From Euborellia annulipes (Eukaryota > Arthropoda > Insecta > Dermaptera > Anisolabididae), in contig JAKCPI010006205.1 of NCBI GenBank assembly GCA_023213315.1, positions 1 through 64,000 of the forward strand: 64,000 bases of DNA, in the 5' to 3' direction. Position 1 is the stretch's first letter. Each line of letters starts with the position of its first letter. Shown piece by piece: positions 21,689 to 63,225 of the stretch. The notes under the pieces are model-generated. The model did not search any database and was not told the DNA's origin. It was given only the letters and a program-made list of their open reading frames with translations. The translations under genes were made by a program, and so were the position numbers.

Positions 21689-22944
21689 CAGTAGTGTAAC
21701 GTATTTTAGCTGGGCCCCCCCGGGCGTATATGACGGGGGGGGGGGGCGAAGAGACCCTAGCCCCCCGAAACTTTTCAAATCTATTCAATATATACATATA
21801 TACGGGTATAAGATACGGAAAAAACAAAGGAAATATTTTTGGGAGGGCAGGGAAAATTTCTTGCCAGGGCGGCAAAAATTTCGTTCCCTAAAAAAAAAAA
21901 GGTAAAATGATTTTCACAAGAGGGGAAAAAATTTTCCGGAGGGCGGAAAAAATTAAAGTAATAAAAAAAAAAAAAATGAAATACAGTATATTAATATTTT
22001 ACCGAGATCAGAGTCACTGGTCACATTTACAATTTGTACCAGTGCATAAGGATCTCGGAGAATAAGAAGTCAGATTTATGTCCCGATTAAAAAAATTGTT
22101 TTTTTCTTGGGTTCCTATATCTGAAACACACTTACTTTGCCATTGGCCAAATGGTTATTCCGACGGCCATTTAATTAAATTAAAAAAAAAAAAGTATATT
22201 AATATTTAATCATTTTTACTTTCTCGTATAAAATATAAAGAGAAAGTATTGTAATCGTCAAAAAAATTCGACTTCGAGATTTTGATGTTTCTCCGCATTT
22301 TAGACCTCCCTGAGTTCAAAAAAACCATTTTGGGCATTATGTCTGTGTGCCCGTGTGTGAAATAATCAAAAAAGAAAAATGTCTTTCTTCGTTGATTATT
22401 TCAAAAACTATTCAGTTTTAGAAAAAATGTCAAAGAATAAAAACTTTTTAAAATTGAGTATTTTATTATAATATGTCAAAAAAATTGAAAAGTTCAAAAT
22501 TTTTGAAAAAACTTTTTAGATAAAGTACCACTTCCAGGAGACGCATTTACTCCAAAAGTTGATAGAAATCTACAATTTTAGAGTAAGGAGTATATACCAA
22601 ATTTCATCGATCTGGCTGCTTTGGTTTTTAAGCAATCGTGTTCACTCACACACCCCGACATAATTCCAAAAGAATATACGAGAAAGTTTTGGGGAAGTCA
22701 TTCCCGATTTATTTTAGTAAAGATTTTGTCCTAGAGGGAGCCCGGGCCCCTCAGGGCTCAGATGAAAACGGAATTCAAAAAATTTAAATGAAAATTTGTC
22801 TTTGAGAGGGTCCGGGCCCCTTGGGGTTCAGGTTAATATGTCATTTTTTGGTGGGCTTGAAAGCCCACCCGGCCCGGCATGCGGACCTCCCAAAGTCCGG
22901 GCCCACTCGCATCGGGGTCTGCGGGGGTGTACGTTACGCCACTG
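21689..22944. mobile_element. Possible composite hAT element with nested family B copy
   Basis: CAGTAGTGTAACGTA at the left and TACGTTACGCCACTG at the right are inverted with 13 of 15 matches. No matching 8-bp duplication is visible, so the two ends may not belong together. The interior holds the 21810-21954 module and a family B element. Confidence 0.45.
22214..22692 (+). repeat. Family B repeat
   Basis: Starts with a short hairpin, ACTTTCTCGTATAAAATA then AGAGAAAGT, followed by AATTCGACTTCGAGATTTTG and a GTGT segment. It continues through CTGCTTTGGTTTTTAAGCAA and ends at AATATACGAGAAAGTTTTGG. The opening resembles family A, the rest does not. Related copy: 31125-32036. Confidence 0.75.
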
Positions 22945-23267
22945 CTGCCCCCCCCCCCCCCCCATGTATCCGCCATTGCCTCCGTGACTTTAAGACTATC
23001 AATATTGACATTTGTCAACACCACTAGCCTCATAGTCACGGCTTGGGGACCAGGAAATTAAATGAAACAATTTATAAGATAAATATTTTAAAGATGAATA
23101 AATATTAAATCTCATCATCTTTTATTAAAAGGGAAAGGATTTTGAAGCTTCCGTTTTGACGCGTAAGCGCATTGGTTGCCTATGTTCAAGGCTCGTTCAT
23201 TAAGATTTTATCTCTTCGATTAGTAAAGGCGCGTCAAATGGTTAATTGCAGGCTTATCTGATTACAA

Positions 23268-23585
23268 CAGTAGCGTATCTAGGTGAGGGCGAAGAGGGGC
23301 GCTCGCCCGCCCGCCCGCGCCCCAGGCGCATCAAGCTTTTGGAGCCCCTCGCGCATCCGGCTTTCCTCCAAAACTCCGTTTTTTTTTTTTTTTTTAATTT
23401 CATAATAAATTCATTTTATATCAGAAATCAGGAGAAAAATTACAAAAAAATAGATAGGGGACAATCTGGTGTGACTGGTCACAAGGCACACAATCTTCAT
23501 TTCGGTAATTTAAAGGCGTATTCTTGCCAGAATATAAATACAAATCTAATTTCCTTCCCCCCCCCTTGTATCTGCCCTTGTATAC
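23268..23585. repeat. Mixed hAT-like fragments
   Basis: CAGTAGCGTATCTAGGTGAG at 23268 looks like one hAT terminus. TTGTATCTGCCCTTG near 23570 looks like the right end of the CAAGGGCAG family. No common duplication joins them. Confidence 0.45.
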
Positions 23586-24102
23586 AAGCCACTCTAGCGC
23601 AAAACAGTATTGGAGTTTGAGCTCCCTCTTCCATTCTTGGGGGATAGATGTGACCAAGGTGACATGACCAAAGCCGAGATGCTTTTCGATCTCGAAATTT
23701 CAACGGATGAATCATTTTGAGTTAAGAAATTAAAATGCAGCTGCCTGTTTCATGGTCTAACTTATGAGCTTAATCATTTATTAAAAATCATTTAATGCTT
23801 CTCTTGTAATGACCTTAATAAATAAAAGATTTATTAAATTCCTTTTAAATTAATTATGAAAGTGAAGGCGTATTAATTTTGAATATTTTATATATTATTT
23901 ACATACTTTCTTTTCAAACTAACGAAAGTGAGTTCAGAGAGCATGAAATTAAATATTATATGTCTATATGAACATAGAAATAAATTAAAAAAAAAACAAG
24001 ACGATTTGACGGAGCAGTCAGCAAATGATAATATAACACAAGTGATTAATAACTCTACTCTCCCGTACCATTATATATAATAATATAATGAGAAAGTATT
24101 AT
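23586..24102. other. AT-rich intergenic DNA
   Basis: Nothing further recognised. Confidence 0.45.
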
Positions 24103-24110
24103 ATTTTGAT

Positions 24111-24489
24111 CAGAGGCGCCGGAACAAATTTGAATCAGGAGGGGGCAAAAAATTTTTTTTTAGAAAATTAAAATAATTTAATATGTTCAAATAGTATAAA
24201 ACAAAAACAAATCTACTATAAAACTTTAAAAATTTTAAATAAAATCACAATTTTAATAAAATTAAAATTTTAAAAAATTTGCTAGTGATTTTATCAAAAA
24301 TTTGAAAAAAAATGAATTTTTTACACTTTTAATTTTTTTAATTTAGAAGATTTTATTTTTTAAAAGTAAAAATATATCATTTTTAAAAATAAATGAAATA
24401 AAAGAAGAAATTTTGCCCCCCTCTGCCCCCCCCCTGTAGGATGCCAGGGGGGCAATGTACCCTTGCCCCCCCCAGTTCCGGCGCCTATG
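24111..24489. mobile_element. hAT-type MITE
   Basis: Ends CAGAGGCGCCGGAAC and GTTCCGGCGCCTATG with exact duplication ATTTTGAT (24103-24110 and 24490-24497). Interior AT-rich with C-runs. Confidence 0.9.
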
Positions 24490-24523
24490 ATTTTGATTAA
24501 GAACAATCTAACCGTCCAACTTT

Positions 24524-24662
24524 TTTACTTTCTCGTACCCTATATATGAAATATATAGAGAGAGAAAGTATTGCGATCATGTCAAAAATTCGATGTCGAG
24601 ATTTTGATGGATATACATGTTTTGAGGTCCCCTGAGTCCAAAAAAGTGGGTCCCGCAAATTG

Positions 24663-24709
<47 letters not shown>

Positions 24710-25557
24710 CGTGTGTCTGTATGTGTGGACAGATTTTTAGCATGAAGGAATTGAGCTACCGGATTGAAATTTTATATTTAACTTAGGTACCTTTGAAGAA
24801 TCTCAAAATAAGCTTTTGAACAAAATCGGCCAAAAAGTACTAGTACTTTACTGATGTACTTTTTCAGTTTTTTTTCGATTTTCTCAAAATTCCCTCCAAG
24901 GATTTTTTTTAAAATTCGTAAATCAATTATTTTTTAGATGCTCTTTAAAATGTATATTCTCATTTTGCCGTTGAAATCTTCTGAAGACCACTTTACTCTT
25001 GTTCTTTATAGGAAAGATAGAAATGGTTGCCATGGTAACGGAATTTATTAGATTAAAAATCAATTATTATTTAAATTTCCATTTATTTTTTTTTTATTTT
25101 ATTTCTGACTTTGATTGTTTCCGGGAAAACATATATCACTCTCTCTCTCTCTCTCTCTCACTTGCAAACATTATCGCCTGTCTCTCCGCCTTCTCTCATA
25201 GGCCTAATGTTAATTTCCTATAGGGATTTGTATGTTAATTTCGATTCAAAAGGGGGGTCCCCTTTGGAACTTTTTACGCATTTAAACATTTTTTTCCAAT
25301 TCTTATGAAATTTTGTATTTATTTACGATTCTCTATTGTGTATAAAATGTCCAAATATGAGATTAAAATTTTGAAAAATAACCATAGTTTATTTCAAGCA
25401 GTCAACATTTAAAATGCAAGTTTGAAACTAAGGTGCTATCGGAAACTAAATATATCTCGACACAAAAAATCTGGTGTGACCAGCACGGTGCACAACTTTC
25501 TCTTACCGAAGGGTAAGAGAAAGTTGTGTGCTGTGCGCCAGTCACACCAGATTTTTT
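24524..25557 (+). repeat. Family A repeat, long form (A2)
   Basis: It runs from the ACTTTCTCGTACC hairpin through ATTCGATGTCGAGATTTTGA, a (GT)n tract at about 24665-24710, CCATGGTAACGGAATTTATT and a TC run, to the closing hairpin CTGGTGTGACCAGCACGG...CACACCAGATTTTT. It includes about 350 bp (25080-25420) absent from short copies. A second long copy lies inverted at 46927-47937. Confidence 0.85.
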
Positions 25558-25766
25558 ATAGGTATTTCTTGATGTTTCGGGTCGTGGAGGTGTGTTTTAG
25601 TTTTGTTTCGGGTTAAAAGGGGTACCGAAGTTTCATTTCAAATAAAACTGTTTTTTTGTTTGTTTTTTTTTTTTTTAATTTAGCACAGAGGTTTGTCTTG
25701 TCCCATTTTCCGCTCGATCTCTGGAACTTCTTCGCGGATAAAAATGAAACATGGCAAATTTATACC

Positions 25767-25866
25767 CGTATTCATAGTCGTTCCTTGAGGAAGAAGGAAT
25801 CCTTATATTTATACATTTATATAGGCATAAGGATTACTTGTTCCTCAAGCAATGACTATGAATACG
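25767..25866. mobile_element. Short foldback element (100 bp)
   Basis: Arms CGTATTCATAGTC...GGAATCCTTAT and ATAAGGATTAC...GACTATGAATACG surround a loop of about 18 bases. Non-coding. Confidence 0.8.
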
Positions 25867-27840
25867 GATATTAGAGTCGCAGATAATTTTAACAATAGAA
25901 GAAAAAGCGGACAGCCAGGAAATTATGATTTACGAAATAATACTTCCAATATTTGAGACGGTTTCAGCTTTAATTAAATAATGCACCAATTCATTTTTGA
26001 GAGTGTTAACTCAAAAGGCAGCGCATTGAGACAAATTATAGAGTTCGTTCGTCGGTATTAATATACATAAAAGTCTTGTATAGGCCTATATAGCTACGAT
26101 GCAGCCAATTCTAGTGACAAATATTGATGTTTCTCCAATACTGGGAGTTTCATATCGTGAAGGCTCTTTCCTGACTGCCCCCTCCTTTCTTTTGTTAAAA
26201 TACAACGTTACGTCTTATGTCATCGTAAGAAGATATTATCAATAAAACGAGAAGGGCCAGTGTCTTCACCTCATATTCTATGTTTCAACGGAAGGTGGGT
26301 CAGCACTGAAGTGCGAGGAAGTTTGCAACATTGTTCATTTTTTTTAGGTTATCATGAATTTATATCACTACAGACATATCATTCCAAAAACACTTTTTCA
26401 CAAATTGATTTTTATATAAAATTTGCTAAACAATTCAGGTTCAAATCTGTCTTGCTGTAAATATTTTCAAACATTGCCAATGTCTCCTGTATATGGAGTT
26501 TACCTCTGTTGAGAGATTGGAGATATCAAAAAATTTTCTAATTAAATGTGATATTTATATTAATAGTGCATATCCCCCCCCCTCCTCCACCCCCGAAGAT
26601 CGAGCCTATCCGGGGCGCCGCGGCTCATTTGGGAAAGACTGGTTTATAATATATCTTTAAACACACTTCTCGAAATTTTAAATAAAGGCGAGGAAAACAA
26701 TTTTGTTATGTTTTTTTGTAGGTAGGACAAACGTTCCATGGGCTCCGAAAATCAAAATCAGGATTCCCAGCCTATCTTTTTCATCAATCAGTTTAAAAAA
26801 ATTTTTTAAACCTTAAAGGATTTCCAAATTGGACCTTTTTAAACACAGGTATATTCACAGAAAAACTCAGAAATTTGGGAAGGTAATTTTCCTCTGGATA
26901 CCGATAGGGAGCAAAGATCTGGATTATTAAATATATTATATTATATTAAATAATAAAATTGCTCCCTATCGGAGGGATAAATTTTATCGCCCCCCCCCCC
27001 CCCGCCCTAAGCAAAAGAAGAATTTGATTATTAATTATTATCATTTTATTACTCCAAATTCGAGAACCAATCCTTCTCAAGAATTTTATTGAAGCAACCC
27101 TACAGAAGAAAATGTCTATTTTTGCTTGTTGACATATTTAAATAGGTGATTTTAGTTTTGAAGTAGTTTCTTGATAAGAAAATTGTTTTTATCAATAAGG
27201 AAAAATAAATTGAATTGTACTATACAGGTAATTCAAGCAATTAAAATTTAACGACACATTCGATCAATTATTCTCCTTTGTAAGTATTGTAACGAAATAT
27301 TGCGACATCGCAAGTTTTGCTTTCTTTTAGTTTCTCCAATAAATAATAAAACAACAAAATTTTATAGGGAATATTATGACTTGAAAGTGGGAATCTCGTT
27401 GATTAGAATTTAATTTAAGTAAATTAAAAATATATATTATATGGCATATTTAAGGGTTTTTTACTGCAAAAAAATCCGGGCTTTATAAGTAGAGAGTTTA
27501 ATTTCTTGGTCAGATTTATGTCGTCACTCAGAAGAGGGAATTCAAGGGAATTGAGTCTACCCAAAGAAAGTTAAAAAAAAAAAAAAACAAGGACAGAAGA
27601 TGTGGAGAAAAAGAAAAAAATATGGGTATAATTATTTTATCTAGAGAGGTATTTCGGAGTACAGAAGCCCCCACGAAAAGTTAATGTTAAACCAAATAAC
27701 TACCAAATATTATATTATAGTGAGTTCTCTTGACAAGAATCTGAAGCCAGGCATTTAAAAAAAAAAGAGATAAGAGAAAAAATTTGAAAACCAGAAAAAA
27801 AATCTCATCTACTTGCTAACAAGTAAAAAAAAAGTTTAAT
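25867..27840. other. Intergenic, with repeat scraps
   Basis: A fragment like 43490-43560 lies at about 26150-26200 (TTCATATCGTGAAGGCTCTT). A hAT-like terminus (GGGAAAGACTGG) lies near 26630. A SINE-2 scrap lies at 26715-26790. A small inverted repeat, GCTCCCTATCG, lies around 26905-26975. No gene seen. Confidence 0.4.
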
Positions 27841-27972
27841 TAAAAAAAATCTGGTGTGACTGTCGCACAGCGCACAACTTTCTCTTACCTTCGGTAATCG
27901 AAAGTTGTGTTCTGTGCTTGTCACATCAGATTTTTCGTGTCGACATGTATTTAGTTTCCGCTAATATATTAA

Positions 27973-28174
27973 GGTGCGTACACATCTGCGCTCTGCTCCG
28001 CTCGCGAGCAGTTCGCGGCTCGTGTTCGTTGCTCGTCCCATGTTCGTTGAAATTATTTATTTTGACGAACCTGCCTCGATCCAAAGAGATGGATCGCGGC
28101 GAGCAGCTCGCGAGCTTCTCAAAACAACGAACATGGTGCTCGCGAGCGGAGCAGAGCGCAGATGTGTACGCACC
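27973..28174. mobile_element. TTAA-type (piggyBac-like) MITE
   Basis: Inverted ends GGTGCGTACACATCTGCGCT and its complement are followed by CTCGCGAGC blocks. Flanks are TTAA at the left and TTAG at the right. GC content is far above that of the surroundings. The open frames across it are products of the inverted repeat. Confidence 0.75.
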
Positions 28175-28198
28175 TTTAGAATTTAAGATGTAAAATTT

Positions 28199-28473
28199 TT
28201 TTTTTTTTTTTTTTTTTAAAACATTCACACTTTTTTTCTCATTCACACTCACACTCACACACATTCACACAGTCTTTTCGGCAACTGAGGCCATTTAAGA
28301 CTTTTAGACGATAACCGTTGAAGTAATATATATATATTGGGGGTTCAGGCATTTCTATTTAAGCCATCTGGTATCCAAATGGCTTAAATAAAATCATCGG
28401 ACTGCCTGGGTCCGAACCCGCGACGTTTGGTATAGGAGGTAGGCACTCTACCTACTACGCCGAACTCGGGGGC
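28199..28473 (-). mobile_element. SINE-1 (tRNA-derived), intact boundaries
   Basis: Exact 12-bp duplications GATGTAAAATTT lie at 28187-28198 and 28474-28485. The minus strand begins with a tRNA-like head containing GGTTCGGACCC (B box), continues through ATTTAAGCCATTTGGATACC, and ends in GTGTGAGTGTGAATGAG plus an A tail. Confidence 0.9.
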
Positions 28474-29051
28474 GATGTAAAATTTATAAACATGGGAAAA
28501 TATTTATATTTTGTTAGCATGGCAACCATTTTCCCTATCTTTCTTATGAAGCACAAGAGTAAAGTGTGCTTCAAACAATTTTGAGGGCAAAACGAGAATA
28601 TGCAAAGAACATCTAAAAAAATAATTGATTTTTGAATTTAATTAAAATCGTTAGAGCGAATTTTGAGAAAATCGAAAAAACTGAAAATGTACATCAGTAA
28701 AGTACTAGTACTCTTTGGCCGATTTTGATTAAAAGCTTATTTTTCCGGTCCCGGGGGTGTTTAACTTAAATATAAAATTTCAACCTCATAGCTCATTTCC
28801 TTCATGCTTAAAATTGAACACACGCACACAGACAGACCATGTCGCGAAAACCACTTTTTTGGATTCAGGGTACCTCAAAACGTGTATATCCATCAAAATC
28901 TCGACATCGAATTTTTGAAATGAATCCAATACTTTCTCTCTCTATATATATTAACATATATATAGAGGTAAGAGAAAGTAAAAAAATAGTTAAATATTTT
29001 TCGAGATCTATATATTTGAATAAGAATCAATATTCCTCGATTTGGACTTAA

Positions 29052-29180
29052 CTAGTCAGAGATATATTTAACAAGACTGTGAGTGTTGTTTATTGGTGAG
29101 ACCAAACATTCCATGGCCACCGGAAATCGAACCCAGGATCTCCAGCCTTTCCGTGGCATCTGTGATGTCTATTGCACCAG
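29052..29180 (-). repeat. SINE-2 (tRNA-derived) copy
   Basis: Minus-strand tRNA-like GGAAAGGCTGGAGATCCTGG then GTTCGATTTCC, and the tail ACTCACAGTCTTGTTAAATA. Matches 44131-44275. Confidence 0.65.
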
Positions 29181-29680
29181 GCCACCAGACCCTCGACCGA
29201 AGAATAAAACTCACTTCCCCTTATATGCAGTTAGTCGCGCAAGTTACTAACAAAGTGAAAAATTTTAAAGAAAAATTTATCACTTATCCGCCGCTTTTTA
29301 AACCAGTAGATGGACAGACATCTGGGTCTGCTCTAACACACTACTGTAAGCAGCAAAGCCCAGAGGGCAGTGGGGTTAAGTTATAGTTAAAAAAAAAATA
29401 CTTTGCTCTCCTTTTTCTATAACTATATTATTAATTTTGCCTGGAAAAAAGCGGCAGGAAGGTCGAAATTTAGGGCATATTTTTTATACAAATAAACTCT
29501 AAACGTCTATTTCAAGTTTAGAATTTAAAATTCATTAAAGGCAATTTTTTTTTAAAGATAGACTATAATCACTGCGAGAGCCAACATTTATTTTGGCAAC
29601 CTTATAGGTAGAGGAATTTGTTTAAAAAAAATGATAACACTTAATTTGGCAAGTGAGCCCAATAATCAAAGGTAATCAAA
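29181..29680. other. Upstream flank of the protease gene
   Basis: AT-rich, no distinct repeat. A chance frame at 29093-29386 overlaps SINE-2. Confidence 0.4.
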
Positions 29681-29689
29681 GGGCAAGAA

Positions 29690-29943
29690 AGGGAGTGAAG
29701 GCCAAGGGCACGGCCAAGGCCGCCTGTCAGCATTGTTATTCATTAGAGTAGTGTGAGCAGAGGAGAAAAAAGAAAGAGAGGGGAGAGAGTTTCGATTTCG
29801 AGTTTTCACTTTCCTCGGTCGCAAGTAGGTCAAAGGAGGCGGAGGTGTTGACGATCGTCAGTGGTGTCCCGGCTGCCAACCTGCGCGCATCCCTAGGGAC
29901 TCTTTATTACCTCCTAATGTCCTAGGGTGGAGTGTAATCAGAC
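29690..29943 (+). promoter_or_regulatory. Probable promoter and 5' untranslated region of the protease gene
   Basis: A block of higher GC with little repeat content ends at the inferred ATG. It includes GGCCAAGGGCACGGCCAAGG, GA-rich GAGAGGGGAGAGAGTTTCG, and GCAACCTGCGCGC-like CpG-containing sequence. No TATA box is evident. The transcription start cannot be placed from sequence alone. Confidence 0.45.
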
Positions 29944-59762
<29,819 letters not shown>

Positions 59763-61638
59763 GTTAGCTAGGCTTAAACTAAGTCATGTCTTATATTTAG
59801 AAATTATTTCCTCATCAGAAAAAAAACCTAAATATTTTTATTATTTATTGTAACTGATTCATTGAATCAATTATAGTTAATTATATTAAATAACGAACGT
59901 AAATATATAATTAAGCCTTCTGTTCTCAAAGTTATTGTACAAGAATTTTATTCTTTTGTTTTATTTTAATTAAATGCTAAGATCTTCATTATCATTAATT
60001 AAATAAAAATATTCAATTCAATTATTAACAAAAACTTATAAATGTAAATTAATCTTTCGTGTATCAAGAACAAAAAGATTAGACATAAATTTATTAAAAA
60101 GAAACATTCATTAAAGCTTAATGACCGGGAGCAGGGGTAAGGATAGGAGAAACCTCCCCCTGACCCCTAAATCCCAAATCAGCTCGAAATTAAAGTAATG
60201 GGATGATCCAAATAAATTTGTTATTAATGATTATTCTATAACAAAAGCCAAGGTGCCCCTTCGACAAAAAGAGATTCTGGCTGCTACTGTACAGTAACGG
60301 TCTCAGGATTTTGTTAAGGAGGGGTGGGGGGACGAAATTTTTGGTGTAGGAGAGGCAGTGACGCATTTAAGTAAAATATTTTTCTATAAATTTTTAAACT
60401 CTAAAGCCTGAAAACATCCATCTTTAAAGTCAAAAAAAAGTTGTAAAGCCAAGATTTATTTATTTTAAAACCACCACAATTTTAAATTGTCTAATAGCCA
60501 GTATTTATTTAATTAAAATTTACATTAACTGTAAATTTAATTTTTTTTTCTAAAGGCTATTCTCTCTTGTTCCTTTCTCTTGATAATTCCCTTAAATGAC
60601 CATTAAATATTAATATGCAAAAAAAAAAAAAAAAAAAAAAATTAAAATAAACTGATGAGGAAATTGAAGAGTTGCCAAATGTGAGATTCTTTTCTCAAAG
60701 AATTATTTATTGTATTATATATAGATATATTAAATTAAATAGTATTAATGTGAATATTAAATAGGTCTATACTTTTATAAATAGACAAATAAATATTTTT
60801 TGAATTGTATTTACAAAATAAATAGATGTATATAAAAAAATTTGTGTAATATGTTCTAATTAATAGTTTTGATATATAATAAAAAAACTCGCTATCTACT
60901 TTCCATCTTATATCCTATTCATAATTGAATCCGCAACGAGAAAATTTGAAGCATAGCTCATTTTATCGACGGAAAAAGTCATTTTATTTAAGTAAGTATT
61001 AATAAATTATATTAAATTTTATTAAAAACCAAATAAAAAATGATTAATCATCTCTACGATGGTTTCAGTGGCGTTTTGAAAGAGGATATCACTTCCCCTT
61101 TGGGTTTTTCTCAAAAAATACATACAAATGATCATTAAAAGTAAGAAAAAAGCAATTAAAATTAAGCTTTAAATTTGGGTTTAATAGTAGTGGTTTTCTT
61201 ATATGATTGTTCCCAATTAATATAAATAAATATGGAAAGTGTCAGAACCAAAATAAAAATAAAAATTTTCTATTTGGTCAAAAATTGGTAGTAGAAAAAG
61301 TTTTTCGATCCAGGACGAAGCACAAAACAGAGATAAGGCGTTCGCTTCCCGTTTCATACATTTGAAATAAATAAGAGACGGTGATCAGATGCCAAAAGAC
61401 TCGGGAAATTTGGAAGTTATTAACAAGCACTTATTCATCATGGGATGTACAAAGGAAATAAAAAAAAAAGAAAAAAAAATAAAAAAAATTATTCAATCTC
61501 TCCACTTTCTTCAATATCATTAGTAATAAATAAATAAAATGGACTTTTCTATGAGTCATTTTATACAATGAATTTCTCAAACTTTCTTCATTTGATATTA
61601 TAATTTCCATTCTTACAAGAAAATCATTTTATCTACTT
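59763..61638. other. Protease 3' flank and AT-rich intergenic DNA
   Basis: Several AATAAA signals, the nearest strong one at 60002-60007, and a 29-base A-run near 60619. A G-run patch at 60310-60340 may be a hAT scrap, and a SINE-3 scrap lies at about 61310-61395. Confidence 0.4.
60002..60007 (+). promoter_or_regulatory. Candidate polyadenylation signal, protease gene
   Basis: AATAAA 240 bases after the stop codon; others occur nearby, so the choice is tentative. Confidence 0.35.
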
Positions 61639-61639
61639 C

Positions 61640-62065
61640 AGTAATGATGATGGTGGAGTCATGAAAAAAACAAGACGAATGCAGCCAAATATTCTTTTAT
61701 TTTAAATCTCGCTCTCGCGGCTGACGTTTCGGCCCGAGGTCTAGGCCATCTTCAGAACAGGCTGGCAATAATCAAAAAGTGTGGAAATTTGCAACAACAC
61801 CGATAACATTCAGCATTTGTGAGGTATGTCTTTGTGGCTGGAAGTATTATTGAGGAGTCAAAAAAAAATCCAAGACATAGGCAGCCAAAATTATTTCTTT
61901 TCAGCATTTGGTCCGCTCACAGCAAAACGTAGAGAAAAAAAAAACCTAGACCTCGGGCCGAAACGTCAGCCGTGAGGACCGAAACGTCAGCCGTGAGGGG
62001 CGAGATTTAAAATAAAAGAATATTTGGCTGCATTCGTCTTGTTTTTTTCATGACTCGATCATCAT
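61640..62065. mobile_element. Foldback retroposon-like unit with hammerhead-like core
   Basis: Inverted arms: AATGATGAT...GTCATGAAAAAAACAAGACG and ATGCAGCCAAATATTCTTTT with complements at 62000-62060. CCTAGACCTCGGGCCGAAAC and ACCGAAACGTCAGCCGTGAG show a local duplication at 61946-61997. Confidence 0.78.
61727..61755 (-). ncRNA. Hammerhead-like core
   Basis: CTGAAGA, T, GGCC, loop TAGACCTC, GGGCC, GAAAC, GTC. Confidence 0.55.
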
Positions 62066-62109
62066 TAAGCCTACAGCCACAGATCTTTATCGATTGTTCT
62101 TCAGTAATG

Positions 62110-62280
62110 TCCACATGAACGTAACTAGGATTTGGGACCAGCCATCCTCGCTGGAGGGGGAGCAATGGGACCAGCGGCCCTCCGCGAGACCTGGAAGACC
62201 CCATATTGACTCACTTTTTCTTGGGTCGGGAAGCTTTTTTTTGGGGGGGGCATGAGCCGGGACCCCCCTAGTTACGCCCA
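62110..62280. repeat. Possible hAT-like MITE
   Basis: CGTAACTAGGATTTGGGACC and ACCCCCCTAGTTACGCCCAT are imperfectly inverted. No clear duplication. Confidence 0.4.
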
Positions 62281-63067
62281 TATATATAGGGACTCAGTTT
62301 TCACGTTAGGTCCTAAGCCGAAAGGCAAAAATCCTACTTTTAAGATGCCTCTTTTATTAGATCTCTTGGTTAAATATAAATAATAAACACCAACTCGCAG
62401 TCTCCAGGTAGTATAATTATATTAAGAGAGAAAGAATTATATAATTAATTCCCTCGATTATCGTATTCATTGCCTAATGATTATAATATATGATTAGATT
62501 AAATGTTTTTTTCATGTGTATTGTCCACGTGAGGGGAAGAGTGAATGTATGAAGGAGACAATTTCAATCCAACCAAATAGGATCTTCCAAGTGACGCATT
62601 CAAAGTCATTTTTTAGGTCAACCAATATGGGGCAATCCGAAGGCGTTGCTTGTCGCAGTACTTTTTGTTTCAGGCACCTCCGGGTCTCTCATGACGTCAC
62701 AACTCTTTTGATTGATTGATAGATAAAACATATGAAAAAAAGAGAGAAAATTTTTTTTAAAAGTTCAATAAATATTCAAATATACGAAAATTTAAAAATT
62801 TGTATGTATAAATCTCTTATTTATTTCATATCATTACATTCTTCCTCCATCAGGAGTCTAGATTAATGGACCTTTATAAAAAATAGGCTCAAAAAATTCT
62901 ATTTGAACTAAAGAAATTAAAAATAACTCTGTTATGAGATCTGAATTGGGGACTAAGCTATTTTACAGCATGAATTCTAAATTCTTTCTTTTTCTTTTAT
63001 CCTGCCCTTTAATTATTTTGTCCCGCTGATAAATAGTCCTTATTAATCTTTTTTTTATATTTTTTTA
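62281..63067. other. AT-rich intergenic DNA
   Basis: No supported feature. Confidence 0.5.
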
Positions 63068-63225
63068 AGGTATATTCGGTAAAGGAGGCCATTTAGATCC
63101 CGTCTCTATTTATTTCAATTTATTGGTAGCCAATAAAATTGAAATAAATTGTAGCATGGATGCGAACCCGCGACCCTTAGTACAATGGGCCAGCACGCTA
63201 ACTCCTACACCAAGACCCGAGGGCC
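63068..63225 (-). repeat. SINE-3/SINE-1-related tRNA-derived copy
   Basis: Minus-strand head TTGGTGTAGGAGTTAGCGTG and GTCGCGGGTTCGCATCC, then AATTTATTTCAATTTTATTG and a GCCTCCTTTACCGAATATAC end. Confidence 0.7.

Larger units (their letters stand above)
27841..28986 (-). repeat. Family A repeat with two nested insertions
   Basis: The closing hairpin is at 27841-27945, the body at 28486-28960, and the opening hairpin ACTTTCTCTTACC...GAGAGAAAGT at the right end. The copy is split by a TTAA MITE (27973-28174) and a SINE (28199-28473), both between the hairpin and the body. Confidence 0.85.

Noticed and set aside
21689..22944. Single clean hAT insertion
   Set aside because: Termini are inverted but the flanking 8 bases do not match; reported only with low confidence.
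27918..28264. Overlapping frames on both strands rich in Arg/Ser
   Set aside because: They lie within the inverted repeat of a TTAA MITE and the adjoining SINE.
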